From Campylobacterales bacterium (lineage in GTDB: Bacteria > Campylobacterota > Campylobacteria > Campylobacterales > JALSKU01): 36,833 nt of DNA. A program made the translations under genes and the position numbers. Positions within the stretch are counted from its first letter, which is position 1. The number at the start of each line of letters is the position of its first letter. The notes below the pieces were generated by a model that saw only the letters and a list, made by a program, of their open reading frames with translations, was not told the origin of the DNA and ran no database searches. Positions 1-7,650 of the stretch are shown here, one piece after another. Location: contig JALUBK010000012.1 in assembly GCA_027044945.1 (NCBI GenBank), positions 1 through 36,833 on the forward strand. Reading direction: 5' to 3'.

Positions 1-96
1 AAATCATCTCTTGTAAAATCAAAAAACTATAGAAATAAAAAAGAAGAAACCGAAAAACTACTTAATGATATAGCTAAAAATTGTTCTAAAGATTAA
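1..96 (+). CDS. C-terminal end of an unidentified protein (partial)
   Basis: An open frame runs from the window edge to a TAA at 94-96 and encodes the last 31 residues of a protein. The tail is Lys/Glu-rich and ends in NCSKD. It has no recognisable motif and the start lies outside the window. It sits upstream of the hyf promoter on the same strand. In related genomes this place could hold a formate dehydrogenase or maturation gene, but that is a guess. Confidence 0.5.
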   Translation, partial: KSSLVKSKNYRNKKEETEKLLNDIAKNCSKD

Positions 97-125
97 ATAA
101 AATAATTTTTTAAGTAAATTTTGGA

Positions 126-131
126 TATAAT
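126..131 (+). promoter_or_regulatory. Probable -10 box of the hyf operon promoter
   Basis: A perfect TATAAT lies in the gap after the partial gene. No clear -35 is visible, which is common for sigma70 promoters of this phylum, where T-rich tracts replace it. Transcription would start near 138 and leave a leader of roughly 98 nt before hyfB. Confidence 0.5.
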
Positions 132-182
132 CTCCCCCCACTTTTATGAAATGTTATTAGATGCTCACTAGTTGCTTTTTGG

Positions 183-206
183 GCTGATCCTACAGCTGAC
201 CTTACA
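183..206 (+). repeat. Tandem 12-nt repeat in the hyfB leader
   Basis: Two adjacent 12-mers, GCTGATCCTACA and GCTGACCTTACA, match at 10 of 12 positions and are followed by a further GCT. They lie 31 nt upstream of the chosen hyfB TTG start. Read in the hyfB frame they encode ADPT-ADLT-A, and that frame stays open from about 150. The repeat may be a leader RNA element or may mark an N-terminal extension of HyfB that uses a non-standard start. Confidence 0.45.
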
Positions 207-236
207 GCTTTAAATTATGTTTATGAGGTTTTTAAA

Positions 237-2120
237 TTGTTTATTTTTGATTCTTTATCCATACTATTTTTATTTTTAATTGTTTTGGGTGCTGTGCCAA
301 ATATGTTTTATTCTTTTGGATACACAAAAGGTTCTAAAAGAAATGTATATTATTATATACATTATTTTGGTTTTATTCTGTCCATGATGGGGGTTGTTGT
401 ATCAAATAATCTTTTGTTGTTTCTTTTCTTTTGGGAAGTCATGAGTCTTACTTCTTGGCAACTTATTTTAACAAATCCAGAAGAAAAATCAACAAGAGAT
501 GCTGCAAAATTTTATTTTTTTATGACACATTTTGGCTTTGTTTTTTTACTTCTTTTTTTCTTGATCATTTCAAATGGAAATTTGAATATAAACTTAAATG
601 AAGCACAAATTATAGCAAAGAATTTTGCATATCCTACTTTATTATTTGTTTTTATGAGTTTTGGATTTTTAAGCAAAGCAGGAGTTGTTCCTTTTCATGT
701 ATGGCTTCCTTATGCCCATCCCGAAGCTCCAAGTGCTGTGAGTGCATTGATGAGTGGAGTTATGCTGAAAGTTGCGATTTATGGTCTTTTTAGATTTTTA
801 TTTTATGTGCTTTATCCTTGGCCTCTTGAGTGGAGTATAATTATTTTGACACTCGGTTCTTTATCTGCTTTGGTAGGTGTTTTATATGCTCTAAGCGAAC
901 ATGATATAAAAGCCCTTCTTGCAAATCACTCTATAGAAAATATAGGTATTATTTTGATAGGTTTTGGAATGGGTATGATATTTGATACTTTGGGTCTTCA
1001 TGCATTGAGTAGTTTTGCTTTTATTGCGGCACTTTTTCATACATTTAACCATATGAGTTTCAAATCTCTTTTATTTATGGGTGCAGGAAGTGTTTTGCAT
1101 CAAACTCATACAAAAAATATGGAAAAATATGGCGGTCTTATCAAAACTATGCCAATAACAGCTTTAACATTTTTATTGGCATCAGTTAGTATTACCGCTT
1201 TACCGCCGACAAATGGATTTTTGAGTGAATGGATGATTTTTCAATCAATGCTATCATCAAGTCATATTAATACTTTATCTTTAAAGATTTCAATTCCTTT
1301 TGCTATTTTTGCTTTGGCTCTAACTGGTGGATTGGCAATAGCCTGTTTTGTAAAAGCTTATGGAATAACATTTTTAGGATTACAAAGAAGTGTAAATGCT
1401 AAACACGCCAAAGAATCAAATATTTTTATGCAAATTGGTATGATTTTGATGAGTTTGGTTATCATATCTTTAATGTTAATTACCCCTTTTTATATAAAAC
1501 TTTTCGACAAAGCTACATCAGGTCTTCATCAAGTTCATATTTATAATGATATTTTTAAAGGTGGTTTTTTAAATATTCATTCTATCAGCGATAATGGTGG
1601 AGTTGTGAGCCCTATTATTTTACTTATAGCATTATTAGTAATCGTTTGGGTTATTTATATTGCTTATAAAAGTTTGAAACTTCCTGTAAGGATAAAAAAT
1701 TCTTGGAGTTGTGGCAATAAACTTACAAGTAGAACACAATATTCTGCCACAGGTTTTGCTGGTCCTATTAGAAGATTTTTTAGTTGGCTTTATCACCCAA
1801 AAGAACATTTTCAAAAACAAATTATTCATGGACACGAAACAAAATTTTCAACTTCGCTATATGAAGTTCATGTTGCACCTTTATTTGAAAAATCTCTTTA
1901 TAAAGGAACAAAAAATTTAGTTAATAAAATAAGTTATTTTGTTTATAAACTAGCACATTTTGAGCAAACAAGATATTCTGCTATTATTTTTAATCTTATG
2001 CTTAGTGTTTTATTTGGTTACAGGATAATTGCACATAGTTTTAGTTGGTCAATGTTTGCTTTAGAGATAATTATTCTTATAGCATCGGTAAAAATATTAA
2101 TTATTGGAGATAAAAAATGA
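237..2120 (+). CDS. hyfB: HyfB-like proton-pumping membrane subunit (NuoL family) of a hydrogenase-related complex
   Basis: This 627-residue polytopic protein belongs to the NuoL/HyfB/MrpA antiporter-like family and would form an ion channel in the membrane arm. Most of the chain is hydrophobic helix. Family signatures are the Lys/His/Glu-rich segment with PFHVWLPYAHPEAPSAVSAL near residues 150-170, the following GVMLKVAIYG helix, and ANHSIENIGIILIG near 225-240. The C-terminal third is more polar before a last pair of hydrophobic segments. The length is close to E. coli HyfB (about 670). I take the TTG at 237 because GAGG (225-228) lies 8 nt upstream. The frame stays open upstream to about 150 without an ATG, so a longer protein is possible. 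The gene overlaps hyfC by 4 nt (ATGA), which implies translational coupling. Confidence 0.9.
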   Translation: MFIFDSLSILFLFLIVLGAVPNMFYSFGYTKGSKRNVYYYIHYFGFILSMMGVVVSNNLLLFLFFWEVMSLTSWQLILTNPEEKSTRDAAKFYFFMTHFGFVFLLLFFLIISNGNLNINLNEAQIIAKNFAYPTLLFVFMSFGFLSKAGVVPFHVWLPYAHPEAPSAVSALMSGVMLKVAIYGLFRFLFYVLYPWPLEWSIIILTLGSLSALVGVLYALSEHDIKALLANHSIENIGIILIGFGMGMIFDTLGLHALSSFAFIAALFHTFNHMSFKSLLFMGAGSVLHQTHTKNMEKYGGLIKTMPITALTFLLASVSITALPPTNGFLSEWMIFQSMLSSSHINTLSLKISIPFAIFALALTGGLAIACFVKAYGITFLGLQRSVNAKHAKESNIFMQIGMILMSLVIISLMLITPFYIKLFDKATSGLHQVHIYNDIFKGGFLNIHSISDNGGVVSPIILLIALLVIVWVIYIAYKSLKLPVRIKNSWSCGNKLTSRTQYSATGFAGPIRRFFSWLYHPKEHFQKQIIHGHETKFSTSLYEVHVAPLFEKSLYKGTKNLVNKISYFVYKLAHFEQTRYSAIIFNLMLSVLFGYRIIAHSFSWSMFALEIIILIASVKILIIGDKK

Positions 2121-3049
2121 ATTTAATATATTATTTTTTTTCTATTTTTTTTCTTGCTTTGATTTCTCCTTTGATTTTAGGTTTTATCAAATCATTTAAA
2201 ATGTGGCTTTTGTTTAAAAAACCAGTTTCTATTTTTCAGCCATATAAAAACTTTTTAAAACTTTTTTCAAAAGAAGTTATTATTAGCGAAGAAGCAAGTG
2301 CCATAACAAGAGTTGCACCTTTTTTGATATTGGCTCCGTTGGTTTTAGTATTATTTTTCTTGCCTCCTATTTTTAAAGGAAGCTATTATGTAAGTTTTGT
2401 TGATGCTTTTACAATAACTGGTTTAATGTCTCTTTCAACTTTCTTTTTGATGCTTTTGGGGCTTGATAGTGGTAATAGTTTTGGGGGTATTGGCTCTAGT
2501 AGAGAAGCTTTTATATCAGCTTTGGTTGAACCAGCCATGGTGCTTACTATTTTCAGTTTATCTCTTATGGCAGGCAACTTAGGTGTCGCAAAAGCAGCAG
2601 TAAATTTAAATAATTATTTTCCATCAAATCATATGGCAAGTTTTGTTTTTGCTTTTATCAGTTTTTTTATTCTTTTGTTAGCTGAAACTGGTCGAATTCC
2701 AGTAGATAACCCTGAAACACATTTGGAACTTACAATGGTTCATGAAACAATGATACTCGATGTTAGTGGAGCTTATTTGGGAATTGTAGAAATTGCAGGT
2801 TCTTTAAAATTTATTATTTTTGCCTCTTTGTTCGCTTCATTATTTTTGCCTTTTGGTTTAAGTTCCAATCCCTTGATATCATTTGTCTTTTTTGTTTTTA
2901 AGATTTTTTGTATAGCAGTTGCTGTTGCTTTGGTAGAAACAAATATGGCAAAACTTAGACTCTTTAAAGTTCCAAATCTTTTAGGTGTTGCTATTGTTTT
3001 TGCTTTTTTAAGCTTGATTAGTTTTTATGTTTTAGGAGGAGTTAAGTGA
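2117..3049 (+). CDS. hyfC: HyfC/HycD-like membrane anchor subunit (NuoH family)
   Basis: This 310-residue membrane protein is of the NuoH/HycD/HyfC family, which joins the Fe-S module to the pumping subunits. It has about eight hydrophobic segments. The conserved loop RIPVDNPETHLELTMVHE (about residues 193-210) is the family hallmark facing the small subunit. The length matches HyfC/HycD (about 310-320). The ATG at 2117 overlaps the hyfB stop and the gene end overlaps the next start, so the operon is tightly coupled. Confidence 0.92.
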   Translation: MNLIYYFFSIFFLALISPLILGFIKSFKMWLLFKKPVSIFQPYKNFLKLFSKEVIISEEASAITRVAPFLILAPLVLVLFFLPPIFKGSYYVSFVDAFTITGLMSLSTFFLMLLGLDSGNSFGGIGSSREAFISALVEPAMVLTIFSLSLMAGNLGVAKAAVNLNNYFPSNHMASFVFAFISFFILLLAETGRIPVDNPETHLELTMVHETMILDVSGAYLGIVEIAGSLKFIIFASLFASLFLPFGLSSNPLISFVFFVFKIFCIAVAVALVETNMAKLRLFKVPNLLGVAIVFAFLSLISFYVLGGVK

Positions 3050-3642
3050 TTGATTTTTTTATAGGATTATTTTTAGCAAATCTTATAATAGCACTTTTTA
3101 CAACAAGACTTTATAGATTGCTCGTATGGTATAGTTTAAACTCTATTTCTCTTGGTATAACAGCTATATTAATAGGTAAAAATTTGCATGATGTTGCTAT
3201 GATAATAACTGGTTCTATAACAATACTTTTAAAAGGTATAGTTGTTCCTTATGTATTAAAAATTTTGAGTAAAAGATTTATTTTAAAAAGACAAGTGCAA
3301 CCAAATATCAAAACACCTTATTCTGTTATGCTAATCCCTGCTGTCATAGTTTTTACTTTTTACTTGACTGCACCGATTGTTCATATGATAGGAGGCAATC
3401 AAAATTATGTTGCTATTTCCATTGCTTCTATGTTTTTATCTCTTATTCTAATGTTAGAACATAAACATATAGCTCCTAAAATTGTAGGTTTTTTGAGTAT
3501 GGAAAATGCACTTTTTTTGCTAAGTATCAGTGCTACTAATGGTATGCCGATGCTTATTGAGCTTGGAATATTTTTCGATTTATTGATGGCGATTGTTGTT
3601 ATAAATTTATTATTTAAAAAAGAGGAAATGCAAAATGTTTGA
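3046..3642 (+). CDS. hyfE: HyfE-like membrane subunit (NuoK-related)
   Basis: This 198-residue protein has about six hydrophobic helices and little else. Size, hydropathy and position between hyfC and hyfF fit HyfE, whose C-terminal part is related to NuoK. It would form part of the membrane arm. The start is a GTG at 3046 that shares bases with the hyfC TGA stop, and a strong AGGAGG (3034-3039) sits just upstream, which decides the start. The end overlaps hyfF by 8 nt. The sequence itself has few diagnostic residues, so context carries much of the call. Confidence 0.8.
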   Translation: MIDFFIGLFLANLIIALFTTRLYRLLVWYSLNSISLGITAILIGKNLHDVAMIITGSITILLKGIVVPYVLKILSKRFILKRQVQPNIKTPYSVMLIPAVIVFTFYLTAPIVHMIGGNQNYVAISIASMFLSLILMLEHKHIAPKIVGFLSMENALFLLSISATNGMPMLIELGIFFDLLMAIVVINLLFKKEEMQNV

Positions 3643-5041
3643 ATTTCTGGCTCCCCCAATTATTATTTTTTTAGTTACATTTTTTGATATTCAAAAAGTA
3701 AAAAAAATTGTGCCTTTTATAGCATTGTTGATACTTTTTCCTACTGTTTTATCTTTTTATAAAGGCGATATTCATTATTATGGTGATATTTTCATATTGA
3801 ACAATTTATCAAAATATGTTTTATTAGTATCATCTATTGTTGGAATAGGTATTTCTCTTGCTCTTGTAAATTTGGATAAACATGTTAGCATATCCCAAAA
3901 TGCTTATAAAAATTTTTATCGTTTTTTTGCTCTATTTTGGATAGGTCTTACTGTTTCAATTTTATCAAACAATATGGGTGTTTATTGGATTGGATTGGAA
4001 ATGGCAACTTTAAGCACAGTTTATATGATAAAAACAAATGCAACTTCTTCAACGCATAAAGAAGCTTGGAATTATATGATTGTTGGAGCTATTGCGGTAT
4101 CTTTGATTTTGTTTGGCATTATTCTTATATATGCAAGTGCAAAGCCATTGCTTGGCGAAAATGCTATGAATTTTTCTATGCTTTTAAAATCAGCAAAAGA
4201 GATAAAAAATAGTTATTTGTTTGAAATAGGATTTGCTTTTGTTGCTGTTGGAAGTTTTATAAAAATGGGTTTTTTCCCTATGACATTATGGCTTGCAAAT
4301 ATAGAAAGAGCATCATTTTATCCAGTTGCCGCCCTTTTTAGCGGTATTTTGGAAAGTGCTATTATGATAGGATTTTTCAAATTTTCAACTATAGCAAAAG
4401 AGATAAATTATTCACATTTGATAGATTTTAGTTTTATATATATTATTTTAACTCTTTTTGTTATATCTTTTTTAATTTACAGAGTGAAAGATTTTATGAG
4501 ACTTTTTAGTTTAAGTGGTATTGAGCATATGGCTATTATATCCATATTTTGGGTTAGTGGTGCACATTTTGCAGCACTTTTGCATTTTGGGGCTCATGCT
4601 TTTTTAAAACCTGCACTTTTTCTTTCTACAGGTGTTTTAGAATCTAATGGTAAATACCATATAGCAGGTGCTTTAAGAGGATATAGCGGTTTTAAGGGTA
4701 AAAGTTTTGTTTTCATTGTATCTCTTTTGATGCTGGCTATCATTTCTCTTCCTCCAAGTCCTATGTTTTTCAGTGAAATTTATGGATTTGGTTCTATGAT
4801 AAAATTAGCAAAAAATTCCGATCACTTAATAATCATGCTTTTTGGCATAGGGGCTTTATTGATATTTTTATCTATCATATTTTATAAATTTATAGAAGTT
4901 TATCAATCCATGAAATATGAAGGAATTGAAAATAAAAAAGTTGTTTATAGCTCAGAATTATTTGCTTTGATGATTTTTTCCGCATCTACACTTTCGTTAC
5001 TTTTGCCAAAAGTATTTAATTTTCTTGAGAGTATAGGATGA
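3635..5041 (+). CDS. hyfF: HyfF-like proton-pumping membrane subunit (NuoN/NuoM family)
   Basis: This 468-residue polytopic protein is of the proton-conducting transporter family (NuoM/N, HyfF) and would be a second antiporter-like channel beside HyfB. Signatures are the YWIGLEMATLSTVYMI segment with the charged helix residue (about 120-135), FIKMGFFPMTLWLANIERASF (family KxGxxPxHxWLPxA region, with the usual His replaced) and HFGAHAFLKPALFLSTG (about 315-331). It is shorter than E. coli HyfF (about 526). The start overlaps hyfE. A 34-nt gap separates it from hyfG. Confidence 0.88.
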   Translation: MFEFLAPPIIIFLVTFFDIQKVKKIVPFIALLILFPTVLSFYKGDIHYYGDIFILNNLSKYVLLVSSIVGIGISLALVNLDKHVSISQNAYKNFYRFFALFWIGLTVSILSNNMGVYWIGLEMATLSTVYMIKTNATSSTHKEAWNYMIVGAIAVSLILFGIILIYASAKPLLGENAMNFSMLLKSAKEIKNSYLFEIGFAFVAVGSFIKMGFFPMTLWLANIERASFYPVAALFSGILESAIMIGFFKFSTIAKEINYSHLIDFSFIYIILTLFVISFLIYRVKDFMRLFSLSGIEHMAIISIFWVSGAHFAALLHFGAHAFLKPALFLSTGVLESNGKYHIAGALRGYSGFKGKSFVFIVSLLMLAIISLPPSPMFFSEIYGFGSMIKLAKNSDHLIIMLFGIGALLIFLSIIFYKFIEVYQSMKYEGIENKKVVYSSELFALMIFSASTLSLLLPKVFNFLESIG

Positions 5042-5075
5042 TAAAGAATATTTGTATTAAAGCGAGGATAAAACT

Positions 5076-6440
5076 ATGAGATTTATTGCAAGATTTGCAA
5101 ATGACAATGGAGATAATTTTGAAATAATAGATATTTATGAAAATAAAACAGAAAGAACTGTTGTTGATAAAAATAAACCAATTATTAAAAGCATTACAAA
5201 AAAATATCCTGGTGCGATATGGTTTGAAAGAAAAATAAAAGATGATTTTGGAATCGAATTTGAAGGTAGTTTTGACAATAGAGTATTAAATCATCATGAA
5301 AGATTTCCCGATATACATCCAATGAAAAAAGATTTTAATCAAAAAGAGATAGACTTTAGTGAGCCTAAACCATATAAATATGAAGTTATAGACGGCGATG
5401 GAGTATTTGAAGTATCTGTTGGTCCAATTCATGCTGGTATTATTGAGCCAGGACATTTTCAATTTTCACAAGAAGGGGAAAATATACTTCATTTGGAGGT
5501 TAGACATTTTTACACATACAAAGGTATTGAAAAAATGTGTGAAAATAAAAAACCTTTAGAAATCTTTTCTATTATTGAAAAAATAAGCGGTAAAGACTCT
5601 CTTGGTTATCAAAATGCATATTTGAATATTTTAGCACAAGCAACACATCAAAATATTCCATTGAATATAAAAAAATATAATGCTTTGTTATTGGAAATTG
5701 AAAGATGTGCCAATCATATAGCTGATTTGGGTGCTATTCCAAATGATGGTGGTTTTGCTCCTGCTTTAGCATTTTGTTCTAAAAAAAGTGAAGAGTTGAA
5801 AAGAATTTTGCAAACTATTTGTGGCCATAGATTTGGCTTTGGAGCTATTAGAGGATATTCAAAAGAGTTTGATAAAAATAAAATAATTACTTTTTTTGAT
5901 AATCTTGAAAAAGAGATGAAATGGTTTGAGGATTGGATTATAGACATACCATCTCTTTGGGACAGACTTGATACAACGGGAATTTTAACAACTCAAAATG
6001 CTATAAAATATTCTTGTGTAGGAGTTATGGCAAAAGCTAGTGGTGTTGAAATGGATACAAGAAATAATAATTTTTATAAAGAACACGGTTTTATTCAGCA
6101 AAAAGAAAAAACAGGAGATGTTGCTGCTCGATTTAAAATAAGATTGAAAGAAGTTTTTAATTCTATCGAAATGATTAGAAATTTTATAAATTTTGAAGAA
6201 AAAAAAATTGAATTTAATGAATTTTTTGATGGAGAATATTATTCTTTTGTTGAGAGTTCTATTGGCGAATTATTTATGTTTGTGAAAATAAAAAATGGTG
6301 TTATAGACAGATTTTTTTCTAGAGATCCTAGCTTTTTAAACTGGCAAGCATTGCACACTATGATGAGTGGCAATATTATGGCAGATTTTCCTCTTATCAA
6401 TAAAAGTTGTGATTTAAGTTATGCCGGTAATGATTTATAA
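5076..6440 (+). CDS. hyfG: HyfG/HycE-like large subunit lacking the Ni-Fe ligands (Ehr-type)
   Basis: This 454-residue protein fuses a shortened NuoC-like domain (about 1-85, with YPGAIWFERKIKDDFGIEFEG) to a NuoD/hydrogenase large-subunit domain. In true group 4 [NiFe] hydrogenases the active site is held by an N-terminal RxCGxC and a C-terminal DPCxxC. Here the matching places read EKISGKDS (168-175) and DLSYAG (446-451), so the four ligand cysteines are replaced by Ser171, Asp174, Ser448 and Gly451. Fold motifs such as LLLEIERCANHIADLGAIPNDGGF (205-227) remain. The protein therefore cannot bind Ni-Fe in the known way. It matches energy-converting hydrogenase-related (Ehr) complexes, which are thought to couple another redox reaction to ion pumping. 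The redox partner is not visible here. Confidence 0.88.
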   Translation: MRFIARFANDNGDNFEIIDIYENKTERTVVDKNKPIIKSITKKYPGAIWFERKIKDDFGIEFEGSFDNRVLNHHERFPDIHPMKKDFNQKEIDFSEPKPYKYEVIDGDGVFEVSVGPIHAGIIEPGHFQFSQEGENILHLEVRHFYTYKGIEKMCENKKPLEIFSIIEKISGKDSLGYQNAYLNILAQATHQNIPLNIKKYNALLLEIERCANHIADLGAIPNDGGFAPALAFCSKKSEELKRILQTICGHRFGFGAIRGYSKEFDKNKIITFFDNLEKEMKWFEDWIIDIPSLWDRLDTTGILTTQNAIKYSCVGVMAKASGVEMDTRNNNFYKEHGFIQQKEKTGDVAARFKIRLKEVFNSIEMIRNFINFEEKKIEFNEFFDGEYYSFVESSIGELFMFVKIKNGVIDRFFSRDPSFLNWQALHTMMSGNIMADFPLINKSCDLSYAGNDL

Positions 6441-6470
6441 AATTATGAATGTTGAATGTAAAGGGATAAA

Positions 6471-6962
6471 ATGATACGATTTTGGCAAAAAAGATTTGCA
6501 GAAGGTATAAAAACTGAAAATCTTGAAATAGATAATGAATTGGAAGAAATAAAAAAAGAATTAAAAGAAAGTATTAGTAAAAACTTTGCCGGAAGTCTTG
6601 CTATTAGATATGTAGATAGTGGTAGCTGTAATGCCTGTGGAGCTGAATGCGGGGCTCTTTCAAATCCTTATTATGATCTTGAAAGACTTGGGATTTATTT
6701 TGTAGCAAGTCCAAGACATGCAGATGTTTTACTTGTAAGCGGTGTAAATACTGTCAATATGTCGCACCATTTGATAGAAGCTTATGAACAAGTTCCTTTT
6801 CCAAAATGGGTTATAACATTAGGAGATTGTCCTTTTGAAAAGAATTTTGCTATTAAAAAAGATATAGATAAAATATTGCCAGTTACTCATCATATCAAAG
6901 GTTGTCCTCCTGAGCCTAAAGAGATTATAAAAGGATTTTTGCAATTTTTGAAAAAAATTTAA
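6471..6962 (+). CDS. hyfI: HyfI/HycG-like small Fe-S subunit (NuoB family)
   Basis: This 163-residue NuoB/HycG/HyfI-type subunit carries the proximal [4Fe-4S] (N2-like) cluster. The ligands are visible as CNAC (Cys53, Cys56), Cys120 in LGDCPF and Cys145 in KGCPPEP. An additional Cys60 sits in GAECGAL. Unlike the large subunit, this electron-transfer protein keeps all expected ligands, so the complex probably still carries electrons. The ribosome site AAGGG lies just upstream of the ATG. It is the last gene of the operon. No hyfD, hyfH (ferredoxin) or hyfA is seen in the window. Confidence 0.9.
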   Translation: MIRFWQKRFAEGIKTENLEIDNELEEIKKELKESISKNFAGSLAIRYVDSGSCNACGAECGALSNPYYDLERLGIYFVASPRHADVLLVSGVNTVNMSHHLIEAYEQVPFPKWVITLGDCPFEKNFAIKKDIDKILPVTHHIKGCPPEPKEIIKGFLQFLKKI

Positions 6963-6979
6963 TTAGCTTTAAGTATTTT

Positions 6980-7015
6980 TAAATCTAGAAAAAAGTATAC
7001 TTTTTTCTAGATTTA
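6980..7015. terminator. Perfect 36-bp palindrome, probable (bidirectional) terminator of hyf
   Basis: The sequence is a perfect inverted repeat centred on GTATAC at 6995-7000. Each half carries a run of A or T next to TCTAGA/TCTAG. As RNA it folds into an AT-rich hairpin whose 3' arm contains a T run, as terminators do in either direction. It lies 17 bp after the hyfI stop and 17 bp before abiEi. A dimeric-protein binding site is the alternative. Confidence 0.6.
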
Positions 7016-7032
7016 TTTATTAAGGAAAACCT

Positions 7033-7650
7033 TTGCAAAACCTCACAGATAAAGCATTTTATTTTATATCAGGACATGGTAGGGGGTGGGTATTTTCATC
7101 AAAAGATTTACTAGGAAAATTTAGTCGTTCACAAACAGATAATCTTCTTTGTGAGCTTGTTAAACAAGGTAAGATACGCCGTATTGCTCGCGGTATTTAT
7201 GATTACCCCAAGTATAGTAAATTGCTCAAGCAGACTATGAGTCCAAATATTGACCAAGTAGCTAGAGCTATTGCTAGAAAATTTAATTGGCATATTGAAA
7301 TTTCCGGTGAAAGTGCACTTAATATATTAGGACTTTCTACTCAAATTCCTGCTAAATATATATATCTTAGCGATGGTCCAAATAGAAATTACGATATCAT
7401 GAAAACAATGCTCGAATTTAAAAAATCTTCTTTAAAAAATATCGGTTTTAAATATAAAGAGAGTTCGCTTATTGTGCAGGCACTCAAAGCTTTAGGGCAA
7501 GAGCATATTACTGAAGTGATTATTAAAAAAATTCGGCAACAAATAGATGAAAACATGTATGATAAGATACTCAAAGACACACAAATATCAACTTCATGGA
7601 TTTATGAAGTCATAAAAAAAATATTTAAAAAAGAGATAAACGGTGAATAA
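7033..7650 (+). CDS. abiEi: AbiEi-type antitoxin (type IV toxin-antitoxin)
   Basis: This 205-residue protein resembles the DUF6088/AbiEi antitoxin family. The N-terminal winged helix (about 1-70) contains KDLLGKFSRSQTDNLLCELVKQGKIRRIARGIYDYP, with the typical 'G.I.R..RGIY' wing. The part around HIEISGESALNILGLSTQIP (about 86-106) is the start of the C-terminal domain. AbiEi proteins repress their own operon and counter the AbiEii toxin. The start is TTG at 7033, chosen for AAGGA at 7022-7026. The gene overlaps the toxin gene by 8 nt. It follows a terminator, so it likely has its own promoter. Confidence 0.85.
   Translation: MQNLTDKAFYFISGHGRGWVFSSKDLLGKFSRSQTDNLLCELVKQGKIRRIARGIYDYPKYSKLLKQTMSPNIDQVARAIARKFNWHIEISGESALNILGLSTQIPAKYIYLSDGPNRNYDIMKTMLEFKKSSLKNIGFKYKESSLIVQALKALGQEHITEVIIKKIRQQIDENMYDKILKDTQISTSWIYEVIKKIFKKEINGE

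Noticed and set aside
161-226. Leader ORF from ATG 161 with two in-frame TGA codons, as if a tiny selenoprotein (tRNA-Sec is nearby in the window)
   Set aside because: It reads MLTSCFLG then TGA, and after two TGA it ends quickly with no selenoprotein-like motif or visible SECIS hairpin. The frame is more likely part of the repeat-bearing leader.
5076-6962. Active energy-converting [NiFe] hydrogenase
   Set aside because: All four Ni-Fe ligand cysteines are missing from the large subunit, so calling it a hydrogenase would be wrong despite the hyf naming.
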